Shown: positions 55,627-64,000 of the stretch, piece after piece
Numbering within the stretch: the stretch's first letter is position 1
Layout: the number at the start of each line of letters is the position of its first letter
From: UBA8437 sp964646205
Lineage (GTDB): Bacteria; Planctomycetota; Planctomycetia; Planctomycetales; Planctomycetaceae
Assembly: GCA_964646205.1 (NCBI GenBank)
Contig: CAZYAZ010000021.1
Span: forward strand, 1-64,000
Direction: 5' to 3'
DNA length: 64,000 nt
Position numbers and translations under genes: made by a program
Notes under the pieces: generated by a model
The model's input: only the letters and a program-made list of their open reading frames with translations
Database searches by the model: none
Told to the model about the DNA's origin: nothing

Positions 55627-58017
55627 TCATTTCTCCGGTTCGGCTTTTGGTGCGGGAAGGTTCCTGATCCACTCTTCAACCAGCGACACGGCCCTGCGAT
55701 CGGCAAACTTTGTCGCCAGCTGGGGCATTTGGCCGCGACCGCGAATTTCAAGTCGCTTCAACAACACGGACCGTTTCGGGTCACCCGGAACCACCAGCCG
55801 TGGATCCTTCAACTTGAAACTGTCGTGCAGGGGCTTCACGTCAAGCAGCTTGGCTTTCGCGATTGGAGTCGCGAAGTTGAGTTCGATCTGTGCATTCCCA
55901 CCGCCTGCGGCAACGTGACACTGTGCACAATTGGCATGCAGGTACGAACGGACTCTCAATTCGAGGCTTTCGCCGTCAACGTAAGGATCGACCAGGGCGC
56001 CCTTGGTCAGCAGGCGACCTGCCAGCATGTGACCCGCAGGCAACTCCGGCTTGTACTTGGCCACGTCTCGCTTCACCGCCGCGGCGTCCGCCCCATCATC
56101 CTCCAGTTGTTTCTTGAACCTCGCCTTCAATTCGTCTGCCGTCGCCACCGAAGACACACCCAACTCCGCAAGCAAGCTCAGTTGATTGACTGCGGCGCCT
56201 CCGTGAACGTGATTTCGATTCATCTGGACCGTTGACAGTCCCAACACGTATTCCGCGGCGCGACTGTGGCACACCATGCACTCTGAACGCGACGGGTAAT
56301 GCCAGGTCTGTTTCCGCACTTCGCCGTCATCTCCAAGCACGTCAAACTCCTGGTCCTTTCCACCACTCTTGACCAGGACCGCGTCTGTCTGTTCGGCGTT
56401 CCAACGGTACGAATACCCAACCCATTCTCCCTGTTGTCGATGCAGCAAACGCGTCTCCACCCAGCGTTTCAAACCAGTCCCCCGGCCGGCCTTGTTCGGG
56501 TCGGCGATACTCAGCCCAAACGACTTGACCACGACCGTCCCATTGGGGAATGACCAACCGCGAGTCTCATTCCCCGTGTTGACCTTCTGCACGACGCGAA
56601 GCCCCTGCTTGTCCTGGACAACGGCCAGTGCGATGTACCGCTGCTTGTGAGCTCCGTCGGACCACAGGGGGGAATTGACACTGTAGGGAATCAATGCGGA
56701 ATGGACCTTGTGCCCTTTTACCGACTCGAACAAACCGGTGCGGCTAAGTCGACGGGGAAACTTCTGGCGAGGAGACTTGGCGACCGGGGAACGCCGCAAC
56801 GCATAAAACGTTGTCGGTTTCCGATAATCGACCAGCAACATGTTTCCAGTCGCGTCGTGGCCAAAGCCCACAAGTTGGAGGGTCGTGTCGGCTATTTCTT
56901 TGTGCCAAGCGACCTTTTCGCCATCCATCTTCCCGGCCCAGATCTTGCCGGTTGAATAATCCCCGTAGATGTAGGCTCCGTAGAGATCCTTGAACGATTT
57001 GGCCGTGTACACCACACCACCGGTCATCGACCTCGCTTCGGAATGCGGGTGTTCGAAAGTTGGCTTCACATGCGGCGCCGGCCCCAACTCCCTTTGCAAA
57101 TAGAAGGGATGAGACCCCTCGTAAACGCTCCAGCCAAAATTGTCCCCTTTCTGAACACGGTAAATCTGCTCCCACAGATCCTGTCCATTGTTGCCCACCC
57201 AGATGTCGCCGGTGAGCGGATCAACCGACAAACGCCACGGGTTCCTCAATCCAAAGGCCCATGTCTCCGGCCGCACCCCTTTCTGTCCCACGAACGGATT
57301 GTCCGTGGGAACCGAATATGTTTTTCCCTTTGCCGGTTTGTCGACATCGATTCGCAACACTTTGGCCAGAAGCAAATCCATCTTTTGGCCGGTGAGATTT
57401 GTGTCCGAGTCGGAGGTCCCGTCGCCCGAGGTGATGTAGAGCATCCCATCGTGGCCGAAGCCAATGGCCGCGCCGTTATGGCCGTTCGAGTCCCAACTGA
57501 GAATGACCCGCTCCGCTTTATCAACCAGTGCGAACCCCTTTTGTGGATCGAGCGTCAACTCGATGACCGTGCACTCCTTTCCACTTGGCGTTTTTGATTT
57601 GCGGTCCCCGCCCAGGTAGATCCGGCCGTTTTTCAGGAATTCCGGATGAGTGCACAGGCTGTACTGGATGCCCTCACAGGTGTGCAACACCTCGTACTTT
57701 CCCGTCGCTGGATCGTCAAACGTTCTACACAAACGCTTTCCCCCGCGATCGATGAACAGGAGCCGAGTCGACCCCGGCTGCAGCATCACGAACATCGGAT
57801 TGTCCAAGCTCAACTTCGGGTAAATCGGCTCGACGGTGTAGGGCAGGGGGGGGTCCGGCCGGCCCACGACATGACTATCGAGTGTCGACAGGTTCTTTTT
57901 CAACGTCTTGACGGCCTCCGGCACCTCCACGGTTTTCGAAACGTCACCGGCCCGAGCGGTGACCGCGATCACACCAAACACCGTGGACAACAGAACAGTT
58001 CGACACAGACAGTTCAT
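55627..58017 (-). CDS. Secreted PQQ-dependent sugar dehydrogenase-like protein with C-terminal cytochrome motifs
   Basis: This 796-residue exported protein has a signal peptide (residues 1-23). Over about residues 60-410 it has a six-bladed glucose/sorbosone dehydrogenase-type propeller (SWDSNGHNGAAIGFGHDGMLYITSGDG, split by loops, and ETWAFGLRNPWRLSVDPLTGD). The second half is a cytochrome-associated region with C580-M-V-C-H584 and C697-A-Q-C-H701. GRGQMPQLATKFADRRAV carries a probable heme Met ligand. The expected role is oxidation of a sugar or aldehyde with transfer of electrons to heme. PQQ dependence is assumed from the fold. It is divergent from the sulfatase at 58171 and convergent with the fusion protein gene. 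Confidence 0.88.
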   Translation of the reverse strand: MNCLCRTVLLSTVFGVIAVTARAGDVSKTVEVPEAVKTLKKNLSTLDSHVVGRPDPPLPYTVEPIYPKLSLDNPMFVMLQPGSTRLLFIDRGGKRLCRTFDDPATGKYEVLHTCEGIQYSLCTHPEFLKNGRIYLGGDRKSKTPSGKECTVIELTLDPQKGFALVDKAERVILSWDSNGHNGAAIGFGHDGMLYITSGDGTSDSDTNLTGQKMDLLLAKVLRIDVDKPAKGKTYSVPTDNPFVGQKGVRPETWAFGLRNPWRLSVDPLTGDIWVGNNGQDLWEQIYRVQKGDNFGWSVYEGSHPFYLQRELGPAPHVKPTFEHPHSEARSMTGGVVYTAKSFKDLYGAYIYGDYSTGKIWAGKMDGEKVAWHKEIADTTLQLVGFGHDATGNMLLVDYRKPTTFYALRRSPVAKSPRQKFPRRLSRTGLFESVKGHKVHSALIPYSVNSPLWSDGAHKQRYIALAVVQDKQGLRVVQKVNTGNETRGWSFPNGTVVVKSFGLSIADPNKAGRGTGLKRWVETRLLHRQQGEWVGYSYRWNAEQTDAVLVKSGGKDQEFDVLGDDGEVRKQTWHYPSRSECMVCHSRAAEYVLGLSTVQMNRNHVHGGAAVNQLSLLAELGVSSVATADELKARFKKQLEDDGADAAAVKRDVAKYKPELPAGHMLAGRLLTKGALVDPYVDGESLELRVRSYLHANCAQCHVAAGGGNAQIELNFATPIAKAKLLDVKPLHDSFKLKDPRLVVPGDPKRSVLLKRLEIRGRGQMPQLATKFADRRAVSLVEEWIRNLPAPKAEPEK

Positions 58018-58170
58018 TTCTTGTTCCGAATAATGACACTTGGGAGCCGGCCCGTTTTCCGAGGATGCCGGGACACCCCATCCTACGATGACACCCGGTT
58101 GCTGCCCACCCGGCCCGTGTTATCCTTGCCGTCGTGGTCATCTCACTGGTTTCAAATCGGATTCTTCGAC

Positions 58171-59685
58171 ATGCCCCGTTGTTCAAGACACCCCCGGCTA
58201 CTCAAATTCATCGTGTCCGCAATCGCCCTTGCCGCGGTGACATCGAGCACAGTCAACGCCACGGCCGCGGCCCCTTCACCCCCGGCCAAACCACTCAATG
58301 TGTTGCTGATAACCGTTGACGATATGAACTGCGATTCGGTGGGAATTTATGGCTGTCCGATCAAAGGAATCACCCCCAACATTGACAGGCTGGCATCCCA
58401 GGGAATGAGGTTCGAACACGGGCACGTAACAATCGCCATTTGTCAGCCCACCCGCGCCGTCTGGATGACGGGGCGTTACCCCCACCGCAACGGAGCACTC
58501 GGGTTTGATCCCATCAAACCTGGAGTCCCCACGCTCCTCGAAACCCTCAAGCGATCCGGTTACCACACGGGCATTCTCGCCAAAGTGCCTCATGTCGTAC
58601 CCACCCGAGGCCAGCACTGGGACGTCGTCGTCCCCGCCAGAAATCTCGGGACCGGTCGCAACCCCGACCTTTATTACAAACACACGAAAGATTTTCTCGA
58701 ACAGGCTGCCACTGAGGGAAAACCCTTCTTCCTGATGGCCAACTCCCAGGACCCCCACCGCCCGTTTGCCGGAAGTCAGCAGGAACGCAACAAGATCCGA
58801 AAAACACGAAAAAACAAAAAGACGAAGAACAAGACCGTTCCACAAAAAGAACTCACACTGGCCCCCATCCCTCGCCGTTATCACCCCGACCAGATCCCTG
58901 TCCCCGGTTTCCTCCCGGACCTCCCGGCAATCCGGAAAGAATTGTCACAGTACTATGCTTCCGTGCACCGGGCCGACAGGATTGTCGGCGCCGTACTGAA
59001 GGCCCTGGATGACGCGAATCTCAGCAAATCGACGCTTGTCATGTTTCTCTCCGACCATGGCATGCCACTGCCATTTGCGAAAACAAACTGCTGGCGGCAC
59101 TCGACTCGAACCCCCTGGATCATCAGGTGGCCCGGTGTTGTCCGTCCCGGCCAACACGATCAGCGGCACATGGTTGCCGGCATCGATCTCGCACCAACAA
59201 TCCTCGACGCTGTTGGACTTCCTCAATTGCCACAGTCCGACGGACGCTCATTTCGCGCCGTGCTGAACCGTCAATCACAGGCCGATCGCGATCACGTCAT
59301 CACCCACATCAATCGCACCGCGGGAAAACGAGCATACCCGATGCGTTCGGTCATCGAACGACGTTACGGTTACATCTTCAACGCCTGGAGCAATGGCACC
59401 ACTGTCTTTCGCAATGAATCGCAGGCTGGACTGACCATGAAGGCAATGAAAACAGCGGCAGCCTCAAATCCGAAGATTGCGGCACGTGTCCAACTGTTTC
59501 TCAAACGCGTCCCGGAAGAACTCTACGACTATCAATCCGACCCTGACGCGAAACACAACCTGGCCACCGACCCACAACACAGCCAGACCTTGGCACGCCT
59601 GCGAGCCCGGCTCCTCGACCACATGCGATCAACCGACGACCCGCAACTATCCGCTTTCGCCCAGGCCATCGGACAATCCAACTGA
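58171..59685 (+). CDS. Secreted sulfatase, heparan N-sulfatase-like
   Basis: This is a 504-residue S1 sulfatase. The ATG at 58171 gives a signal peptide (LLKFIVSAIALAAVTSS). Upstream in-frame codons to 57646 lie in the divergent gene. Metal ligands D50-D51 lie in LLITVDDMNCDSVGIYGC. The formylglycine motif is C91-Q-P-T-R95, followed by AVWMTGRYPHRNGA. The second metal motif is MFLSDHGMPLPFAKTNCWR. This layout is that of sulfamidase/heparan N-sulfatase-like enzymes (S1_8-like), but the substrate cannot be assigned. A strong terminator begins 12 bases after the stop. Confidence 0.93.
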   Translation: MPRCSRHPRLLKFIVSAIALAAVTSSTVNATAAAPSPPAKPLNVLLITVDDMNCDSVGIYGCPIKGITPNIDRLASQGMRFEHGHVTIAICQPTRAVWMTGRYPHRNGALGFDPIKPGVPTLLETLKRSGYHTGILAKVPHVVPTRGQHWDVVVPARNLGTGRNPDLYYKHTKDFLEQAATEGKPFFLMANSQDPHRPFAGSQQERNKIRKTRKNKKTKNKTVPQKELTLAPIPRRYHPDQIPVPGFLPDLPAIRKELSQYYASVHRADRIVGAVLKALDDANLSKSTLVMFLSDHGMPLPFAKTNCWRHSTRTPWIIRWPGVVRPGQHDQRHMVAGIDLAPTILDAVGLPQLPQSDGRSFRAVLNRQSQADRDHVITHINRTAGKRAYPMRSVIERRYGYIFNAWSNGTTVFRNESQAGLTMKAMKTAAASNPKIAARVQLFLKRVPEELYDYQSDPDAKHNLATDPQHSQTLARLRARLLDHMRSTDDPQLSAFAQAIGQSN

Positions 59686-59697
59686 CACCATAAAAAA

Positions 59698-59734
59698 AAA
59701 ACGGGAGAACACCGGTTTGGTGTTCTCCCGTTTT
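59698..59734. terminator. Bidirectional intrinsic terminator
   Basis: A perfect 16-bp inverted repeat (left arm 59698-59713, right arm 59719-59734) surrounds a five-base loop. The right arm ends in TTTT and the left arm is preceded by a run of A, ten in total over 59692-59701. It can stop transcription from the sulfatase (+) and, in the other direction, from the cytochrome gene (-). It is the clearest intrinsic terminator in the window. Confidence 0.9.
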
Positions 59735-59778
59735 GATCAGTCTACTTAAGACGATCGTTCTTGCCGCGAAAACAAAAA

Positions 59779-60147
59779 CTACTTCTTCGCGGGAGTGGCC
59801 GGCAATTTCCCAGCCTTCAGACGATCCCCGTAAGTTTCCTTCTTGTCCTTGGCAACCTTGACCTTCTCGGTCTTCGTCAATGCTTCGACGATCTTGGCCA
59901 CAACTTTGCAGTTCTTGGCCGGAAGGTTCTTCGCCATTGCGGCACCGTAATCGTTACGGGGCTTGCCCTTCTCACCAGTCTTCTTCTTACGGTGACAAGT
60001 GTTGCACTTGGCCTTTGTGGCAGCCTTGACATTCTTGTATTTGCCAAGAAACGCCTTCTGGTACTGCGGTCGGGCGTCGGCTTCTGTCGCTGCCATGAAG
60101 GCAAACGCCAAAACCGCCACACCGCCGAGTGTCAAAATCTTCTTCAT
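59779..60147 (-). CDS. Small Lys-rich exported monoheme cytochrome-like protein
   Basis: This 122-residue precursor has a textbook signal peptide (MKKILTLGGVAVLAFAFMAA, cleavage near ADA at residues 23-25). The ATG at 60147 has GGGAG eight bases upstream. The mature protein of about 97 residues has one heme motif, C48-N-T-C-H52. A conserved-looking NDYGAAM follows, which may supply the sixth ligand (M71). About 25 of the mature residues are Lys, so it is strongly basic. It matches no named cytochrome family that I can recall. With its own near-consensus promoter and a strong terminator, it looks like a highly expressed single-gene unit. A role as a soluble electron carrier or a binder of anionic polymer is inference. 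Confidence 0.85.
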   Translation of the reverse strand: MKKILTLGGVAVLAFAFMAATEADARPQYQKAFLGKYKNVKAATKAKCNTCHRKKKTGEKGKPRNDYGAAMAKNLPAKNCKVVAKIVEALTKTEKVKVAKDKKETYGDRLKAGKLPATPAKK

Positions 60148-60483
60148 CCAACTGTCTCCCGATTCAATGATCTCGCTGAGTCGTCGGCCAGTCCGAAACC
60201 ATTTCGGAAACCTGCTTTGCTGCCTCGGATTCACCGAAGCAACTTTCGACGTCGCGTCGCATCAACCATCATTTAATTGAATTGAAATCGGCCTGTCAAC
60301 CGAATGGCTACGTCTACCGGATCGGCAAAATGGTCACTCTTGGAAAACTGGGGGATCCACTGTTCCGCGACACGTTGCCAATAGACATCAGTAACACTTC
60401 ACCAGCTATCGACACAATCCACCTCGGCCACACAGACACTTTCTCAAAAGTCTGCAAACGGACAACGGCGTGCTACTCCGCGA
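60148..60483. other. Intergenic region between cytochrome and glnE
   Basis: These 336 bases hold the cytochrome promoter and a leader of roughly 115 bases before its start codon. The remainder, downstream of glnE, shows no terminator hairpin I can defend and no RNA gene. Confidence 0.5.
60271..60299 (-). promoter_or_regulatory. Near-consensus sigma70-type promoter of the small cytochrome gene
   Basis: On the minus strand, a perfect TTGACA (60294-60299) is followed after exactly 17 bases by TTAAAT (60271-60276; 4 of 6). The spacer is AT-rich compared with the surroundings. Transcription would start near 60264, leaving an untranslated leader of about 115 bases. Confidence 0.65.
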
Positions 60484-63400
60484 TCAGCCGTCTGCGGAAT
60501 CCCGTTCCGCAGCCAGGCTTTCGACGAAACCGGCATTCTCGTCAATCGCTCGGGCCAATCCGTCCGGTCCGCCATCGATGTCCAGCCGTCGGGCCAGGAA
60601 CATGAATTCCGCCGTATCGCGGTCCGGGACTGTGAGGTCACGCGCATCACCCCGAACCACCCGCAGGGAATCAATCAACCGCCGCTGAAATACGTAGGCT
60701 CCTCGCAGCGACGACCAGACCTGGTGATTCAGCACCCCGGCGTCGTGGAGCGAGTCGATTGCCTGCAGTGTATTGGTCGTCCGAACCCCGGAGAACCGAT
60801 GGCCATGCTCCAACTGCCAGCCCTGTACCAGGTACTCCGAATCCACAAGGCCGCCGGGACTGAGTTTGGCGTTCAACGAACCGGCCCGCACCAGTTGACG
60901 CACTTGTCGATCCCGCATCGCTCTCATCGCAGCAACGTCAAACGCCCCATCACTGTAGAGCCAATTGTCCCTGAGCATTTCAAGTTCGGCTCCCAGGGAT
61001 TGGCTTCCCGCAACCGCCCGGAGTTTGACCAGCGCCTGCCGCTCGAATGGCCACGCCGGCCCATCGTCGCGGTAATACGAAGCAAACGCCTGAAGCGAAC
61101 TTGCCAGCGGCCCTGCCTGGCCATGAGGCCTTAAACGAAGATCAATTTCAAAAACACCGGCCCGATTTGACCTGATTGCTCCCAGCAATCGCTCGACGAC
61201 CCGCCGGTAGAATTCTGCGACCGCCGACACGTCTGTTTTTTCATCCGCGTGCGTATCGTAAACACACACCAATTCAATATCAGAGGCAAACCCCAACTCC
61301 TGGCCGCCAAACTTTCCCAACCCAACAATCGACACCCGCCCAGGTGGCAAAACTCCCATCTTGCCGGCGACATCTTGGCAACAGATTTCCAAGGCTCGTG
61401 CGACCACGCAGTCAGCAACATCGCCCAGTTCACGAGAAAACTGACCAAACTCACGATCCGGCCAGACAATGTGCCTCATATCGGCTACGAACATTTCACG
61501 GTCTTTAAACGCATTGAGACTCGCAACACGAGCCTCCCAATCGCAACATCCATCGATCTCTTCCGACAATTCTCGCAACAATTCGGATCGTTCTCGCGGC
61601 CGCTGGATCAATTCCACGTCCGTCACCAGGGGAAACAACGTCTGCTGCTGCAATCGCAACACATCCTGCCACAGAAACTCACTCACCCCAAGAACTCTCG
61701 CCAAGGTCGCCAACACCTCCGGTTTCTCAAGTGAGGTCACCTGTGCGGCCCAGTCCTCCTGTTGGAACAGATCCGACAGCAACTCACGAAACTGCCTCAG
61801 GGCAGACAACGGATTGGGGGACTTTGGCAACAGGTGGGTGAAGTGCTTGATCAACACCACAACGGTCTGCAATTCCCTGACCCGCCTTGGATCTGTCAAC
61901 TTGTTTCCAGACACATCCACGACGTGAAGCCGGTCGCGAACACGATTGCCCTCGGTTGCAACCACCAGTCGCCGGATTTCGATCCCCGCAAGCGAGAGCG
62001 CATGGGCGCATTCGTAGAGGAATCCAACGGTGTCGTCGGCCTGAATCGTCAGCACTGTCGCGGAACCGGACACGTCATTATCCACCACGATCTCAACCGG
62101 CAGCAATCGTCCACCCGGGTCCTCGACCGCCGTCACATGGCGAGCGACGCGATCGGTCAGCCTTGCCAGAACGTCTTCTCCGTGGCCGGCAGCGGTTTCC
62201 TCCACGAACTCCACGAGGTCACAGTGGTACTGCGACCACAACAAATCCCAGTCCGCCGCAACCGGCACACGCACTTCGAACGTATCGACACACCGCGACC
62301 GTCCGCCGGGAACATCCTGTGTGAAGGCGTGCCCGCTAACGATATCCACTCCGTGGACCACGAGAAGCCCGCAAATGGCCACGAGCAACTCCCGGGAATC
62401 AAATGAGACCAGGGTCAACTCGGCCCGCCCGGCCTCCAACCAGACCGGCTCAACCATCACCGTTCCAAATCGGTCCAATTCCTCCAACAACATCTGGTGC
62501 CGAGACCTCTGTTCGGCGCTGAACACCTCCAGGTACAGCGGCTCGCTAAATGCCTCCGGTTGCCCCACCTGAGCCTCTTCGACCGGCCCACCAAGAATCC
62601 GGTCAAACACCTCCCGGATTTCACGACAGTGCCCTACATAATGCGTCGCAAACTGTTCGGCGTCAGCAAAATCCAACCGCCTGGCAAGATACGACAACTC
62701 GCCCTCGTCACCGGGCAACGTGTGCACCTGCTTGTTGTGCATCAATTGCAGTGAGTGTTCGATCGAACGCAACAACAGGTAGCCACTGGACAATTTGCGA
62801 TACTCATCGGCACGCAAGCAGCCCGCAGCGGCCAGAGCAGCCAAAGATCGGAGCGTATTGGCACCCAGGATTTCGGGATGCTGCTCGACGTGCTGCAATT
62901 GAAGAAATTGAGTGACAAATTCTATGTCCCGAATCGAGCCCACACCCGACTTCACTTCACCATGTTTCCGAACGTCGCGTGGCAATTCGGCCTCAATCCT
63001 TCGCTTCATCTCTCTGACCGTCTCACCTCCCCCCGCAACCGCTCCTCGCTCGCGCAACAACCGCGTCACGTCCTCCAGCACCCGGTTCCCCAACTGGTCG
63101 TTTCCCGCAACCACACGAGCCTTGACCAGGGCCTGCAATTCCCAAGGTGCCGCGTGCGTCTCCAGGTAGTCCCCGTAGGCCCCCACCTCAGCCACCAGTG
63201 GCCCCGAGCGGCCCCACGGACGCAATCGCATGTCCACCCGGTACAGGAACCCTTCAGCCGTCATCCGCCCCAACTCGCGAACCAGTTGCTGGCCAATCCG
63301 CAGAGTCTCGACCGATTGCCTTTCGCTCAACAACAAAAGGTCCACATCCGAACTGTAATTCAACTCCTCCCCACCAAGTTTGCCCAAGGCAATCACCGCC

Positions 63401-63999
63401 AAGGCTGACCCGTCGGCCGACTCGTTACCGACAAGCCCTAGCACCGCCTGGATCGTCGCGTCGGCCAACAGCGACAACTGAAGCGTCACGCGGCGGAGAT
63501 CCATCAGACCAAAACAATCACACGCCGCGATCCGCAGCAGTTCCCACCGCTGAATCCTCCGCACGGCGTCGATCCCGCCAGAATCGTCTGCCGAAGCCGC
63601 CTCATTCATGTCCGCAAGAAATTCGTCGCGGCTACGGACTTCTGCCAGCGACTTCGACTCGGCCAACCGCTTGAGACAATCTGGCCGCTTCAGCAATAGC
63701 CCGGTGAGAAACTCGCTGTTGGCAAACAGGCGAACAAGAATTTCCACGGCGCGGGGACGTGCTTCCAGGTAAGCCAACCATCCGGCAGTATCGCCCCACT
63801 GACTCAAACAACGACGCAGATTTCGAAGTGACAGATCCGGAGCAGCCGTCTGGCCCATCGTGCCCAGAAGAGACTCGAGCAAGCCCACTGACAGCACCGA
63901 GCCGCCTGCGAGTTCTACGAGGCCTCGCCAATCGGCCATCGCCGTCGATGGGTCAACAAACCCCATCCCGGCGAGCGATTCCGTCACACGCGAATCGTC
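60484..63999 (-). CDS. glnE: Glutamine synthetase adenylyltransferase/deadenylase with internal tandem ACT domains
   Basis: GlnE adds AMP to, and removes it from, glutamine synthetase. The frame is open to the window edge; a GTG at 63987 gives 1167 residues, numbered here from it. The N-terminal nucleotidyltransferase (deadenylase) has ALGKLGGEELNYSSDVDLL (D214, D216) and VDMRLRPWG (D252). A GlnD_UR_UTase-like helical domain follows, with SGVGSIRDIEFVTQFLQLQH. Residues 521-700 are two ACT-like domains of the kind at the C-terminus of GlnD. The C-terminal adenylyltransferase has GLGKFGGQELGFASDIELV, where E905 replaces the second Asp, and IDLRLRPHG (D949). At over 1160 residues it is longer than the E. 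coli enzyme (946), mostly because of the ACT insert. No glnA, glnB or glnD is in view. Confidence 0.92.
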   Translation of the reverse strand, partial: DDSRVTESLAGMGFVDPSTAMADWRGLVELAGGSVLSVGLLESLLGTMGQTAAPDLSLRNLRRCLSQWGDTAGWLAYLEARPRAVEILVRLFANSEFLTGLLLKRPDCLKRLAESKSLAEVRSRDEFLADMNEAASADDSGGIDAVRRIQRWELLRIAACDCFGLMDLRRVTLQLSLLADATIQAVLGLVGNESADGSALAVIALGKLGGEELNYSSDVDLLLLSERQSVETLRIGQQLVRELGRMTAEGFLYRVDMRLRPWGRSGPLVAEVGAYGDYLETHAAPWELQALVKARVVAGNDQLGNRVLEDVTRLLRERGAVAGGGETVREMKRRIEAELPRDVRKHGEVKSGVGSIRDIEFVTQFLQLQHVEQHPEILGANTLRSLAALAAAGCLRADEYRKLSSGYLLLRSIEHSLQLMHNKQVHTLPGDEGELSYLARRLDFADAEQFATHYVGHCREIREVFDRILGGPVEEAQVGQPEAFSEPLYLEVFSAEQRSRHQMLLEELDRFGTVMVEPVWLEAGRAELTLVSFDSRELLVAICGLLVVHGVDIVSGHAFTQDVPGGRSRCVDTFEVRVPVAADWDLLWSQYHCDLVEFVEETAAGHGEDVLARLTDRVARHVTAVEDPGGRLLPVEIVVDNDVSGSATVLTIQADDTVGFLYECAHALSLAGIEIRRLVVATEGNRVRDRLHVVDVSGNKLTDPRRVRELQTVVVLIKHFTHLLPKSPNPLSALRQFRELLSDLFQQEDWAAQVTSLEKPEVLATLARVLGVSEFLWQDVLRLQQQTLFPLVTDVELIQRPRERSELLRELSEEIDGCCDWEARVASLNAFKDREMFVADMRHIVWPDREFGQFSRELGDVADCVVARALEICCQDVAGKMGVLPPGRVSIVGLGKFGGQELGFASDIELVCVYDTHADEKTDVSAVAEFYRRVVERLLGAIRSNRAGVFEIDLRLRPHGQAGPLASSLQAFASYYRDDGPAWPFERQALVKLRAVAGSQSLGAELEMLRDNWLYSDGAFDVAAMRAMRDRQVRQLVRAGSLNAKLSPGGLVDSEYLVQGWQLEHGHRFSGVRTTNTLQAIDSLHDAGVLNHQVWSSLRGAYVFQRRLIDSLRVVRGDARDLTVPDRDTAEFMFLARRLDIDGGPDGLARAIDENAGFVESLAAERDSADG

Positions 64000-64000
64000 A

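Noticed and set aside
1..64000. CRISPR arrays, insertion sequences, prophage, tRNA or rRNA genes
   Set aside because: I looked for direct-repeat arrays, transposase frames, terminal inverted repeats and RNA gene signatures and found none I could support by eye; short RNAs could still be missed without a covariance search.

Overview
The window looks like a chromosomal stretch of a Planctomycetota (PVC-group) bacterium, probably a marine member and probably from a draft or metagenome assembly. I infer this from lineage-typical families: paired DUF1549/DUF1553 and DUF1501 genes, a DUF1592/DUF1552 pair, a PVC-type heme protein (TIGR02604/TIGR02603-like), several secreted sulfatases, Tat-exported Gfo/Idh/MocA oxidoreductases and PQQ-like propellers. 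A run of exactly 100 Ns (47815-47914) marks a scaffold gap. I saw no tRNA, rRNA, CRISPR array, insertion sequence or phage gene.

Layout. (1) 1-10805 (+) is a tightly packed run: a 5'-truncated DUF1549/DUF1553 gene, DUF1501, then a phosphonate-use operon (OPA-type MFS transporter, PhnZ-like HD protein, phnX, phnW, phosphonate-associated zinc alcohol dehydrogenase), then a sulfatase. (2) 10798-15944 holds an HSL-type esterase (-), then a secreted hydrolase, a Tat-exported Gfo/Idh/MocA protein and a second sulfatase (+). (3) 27954 down to 15941 (-) is a seven-gene unit: creatininase-like, sialidase-like, DUF1592-type cytochrome, DUF1552, a Ser/Thr kinase, an iduronate-2-sulfatase-like enzyme and a PVC heme protein. 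(4) 28096-38565 (+, with one - gene) has two more DUF1549/DUF1501 pairs, a 7-bladed lactonase-like protein and a secreted nitrilase-like protein. (5) 42007 down to 38604 (-) has a PH-domain membrane protein, a DUF4432 epimerase-like protein and a PQQ-like propeller. (6) 42161-47037 has a PcRGLX-like polysaccharide lyase, a second Tat-exported Gfo/Idh/MocA protein and a sugar epimerase (-). (7) 47399-55615 (+) has the fourth DUF1549/DUF1501 pair (the gapped gene) and a 1304-residue secreted protein with a methyltransferase-like domain, PQQ propellers and LamG. (8) 55627-63999 has a di-heme sugar dehydrogenase-like protein (-), a fourth sulfatase (+), a strong two-way terminator, a small Lys-rich monoheme cytochrome with a near-consensus promoter (-), and glnE (-).

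Together the genes suggest scavenging of sulfated and acidic polysaccharides (four sulfatases, a rhamnogalacturonan lyase-like enzyme, sialidase-like and esterase proteins, exported oxidoreductases and cytochromes), plus phosphorus and nitrogen recovery from 2-aminoethylphosphonate. The feature I would check first is GlnE: it carries an internal tandem ACT module resembling the C-terminus of GlnD, which would place a glutamine sensor inside the enzyme that modifies glutamine synthetase.
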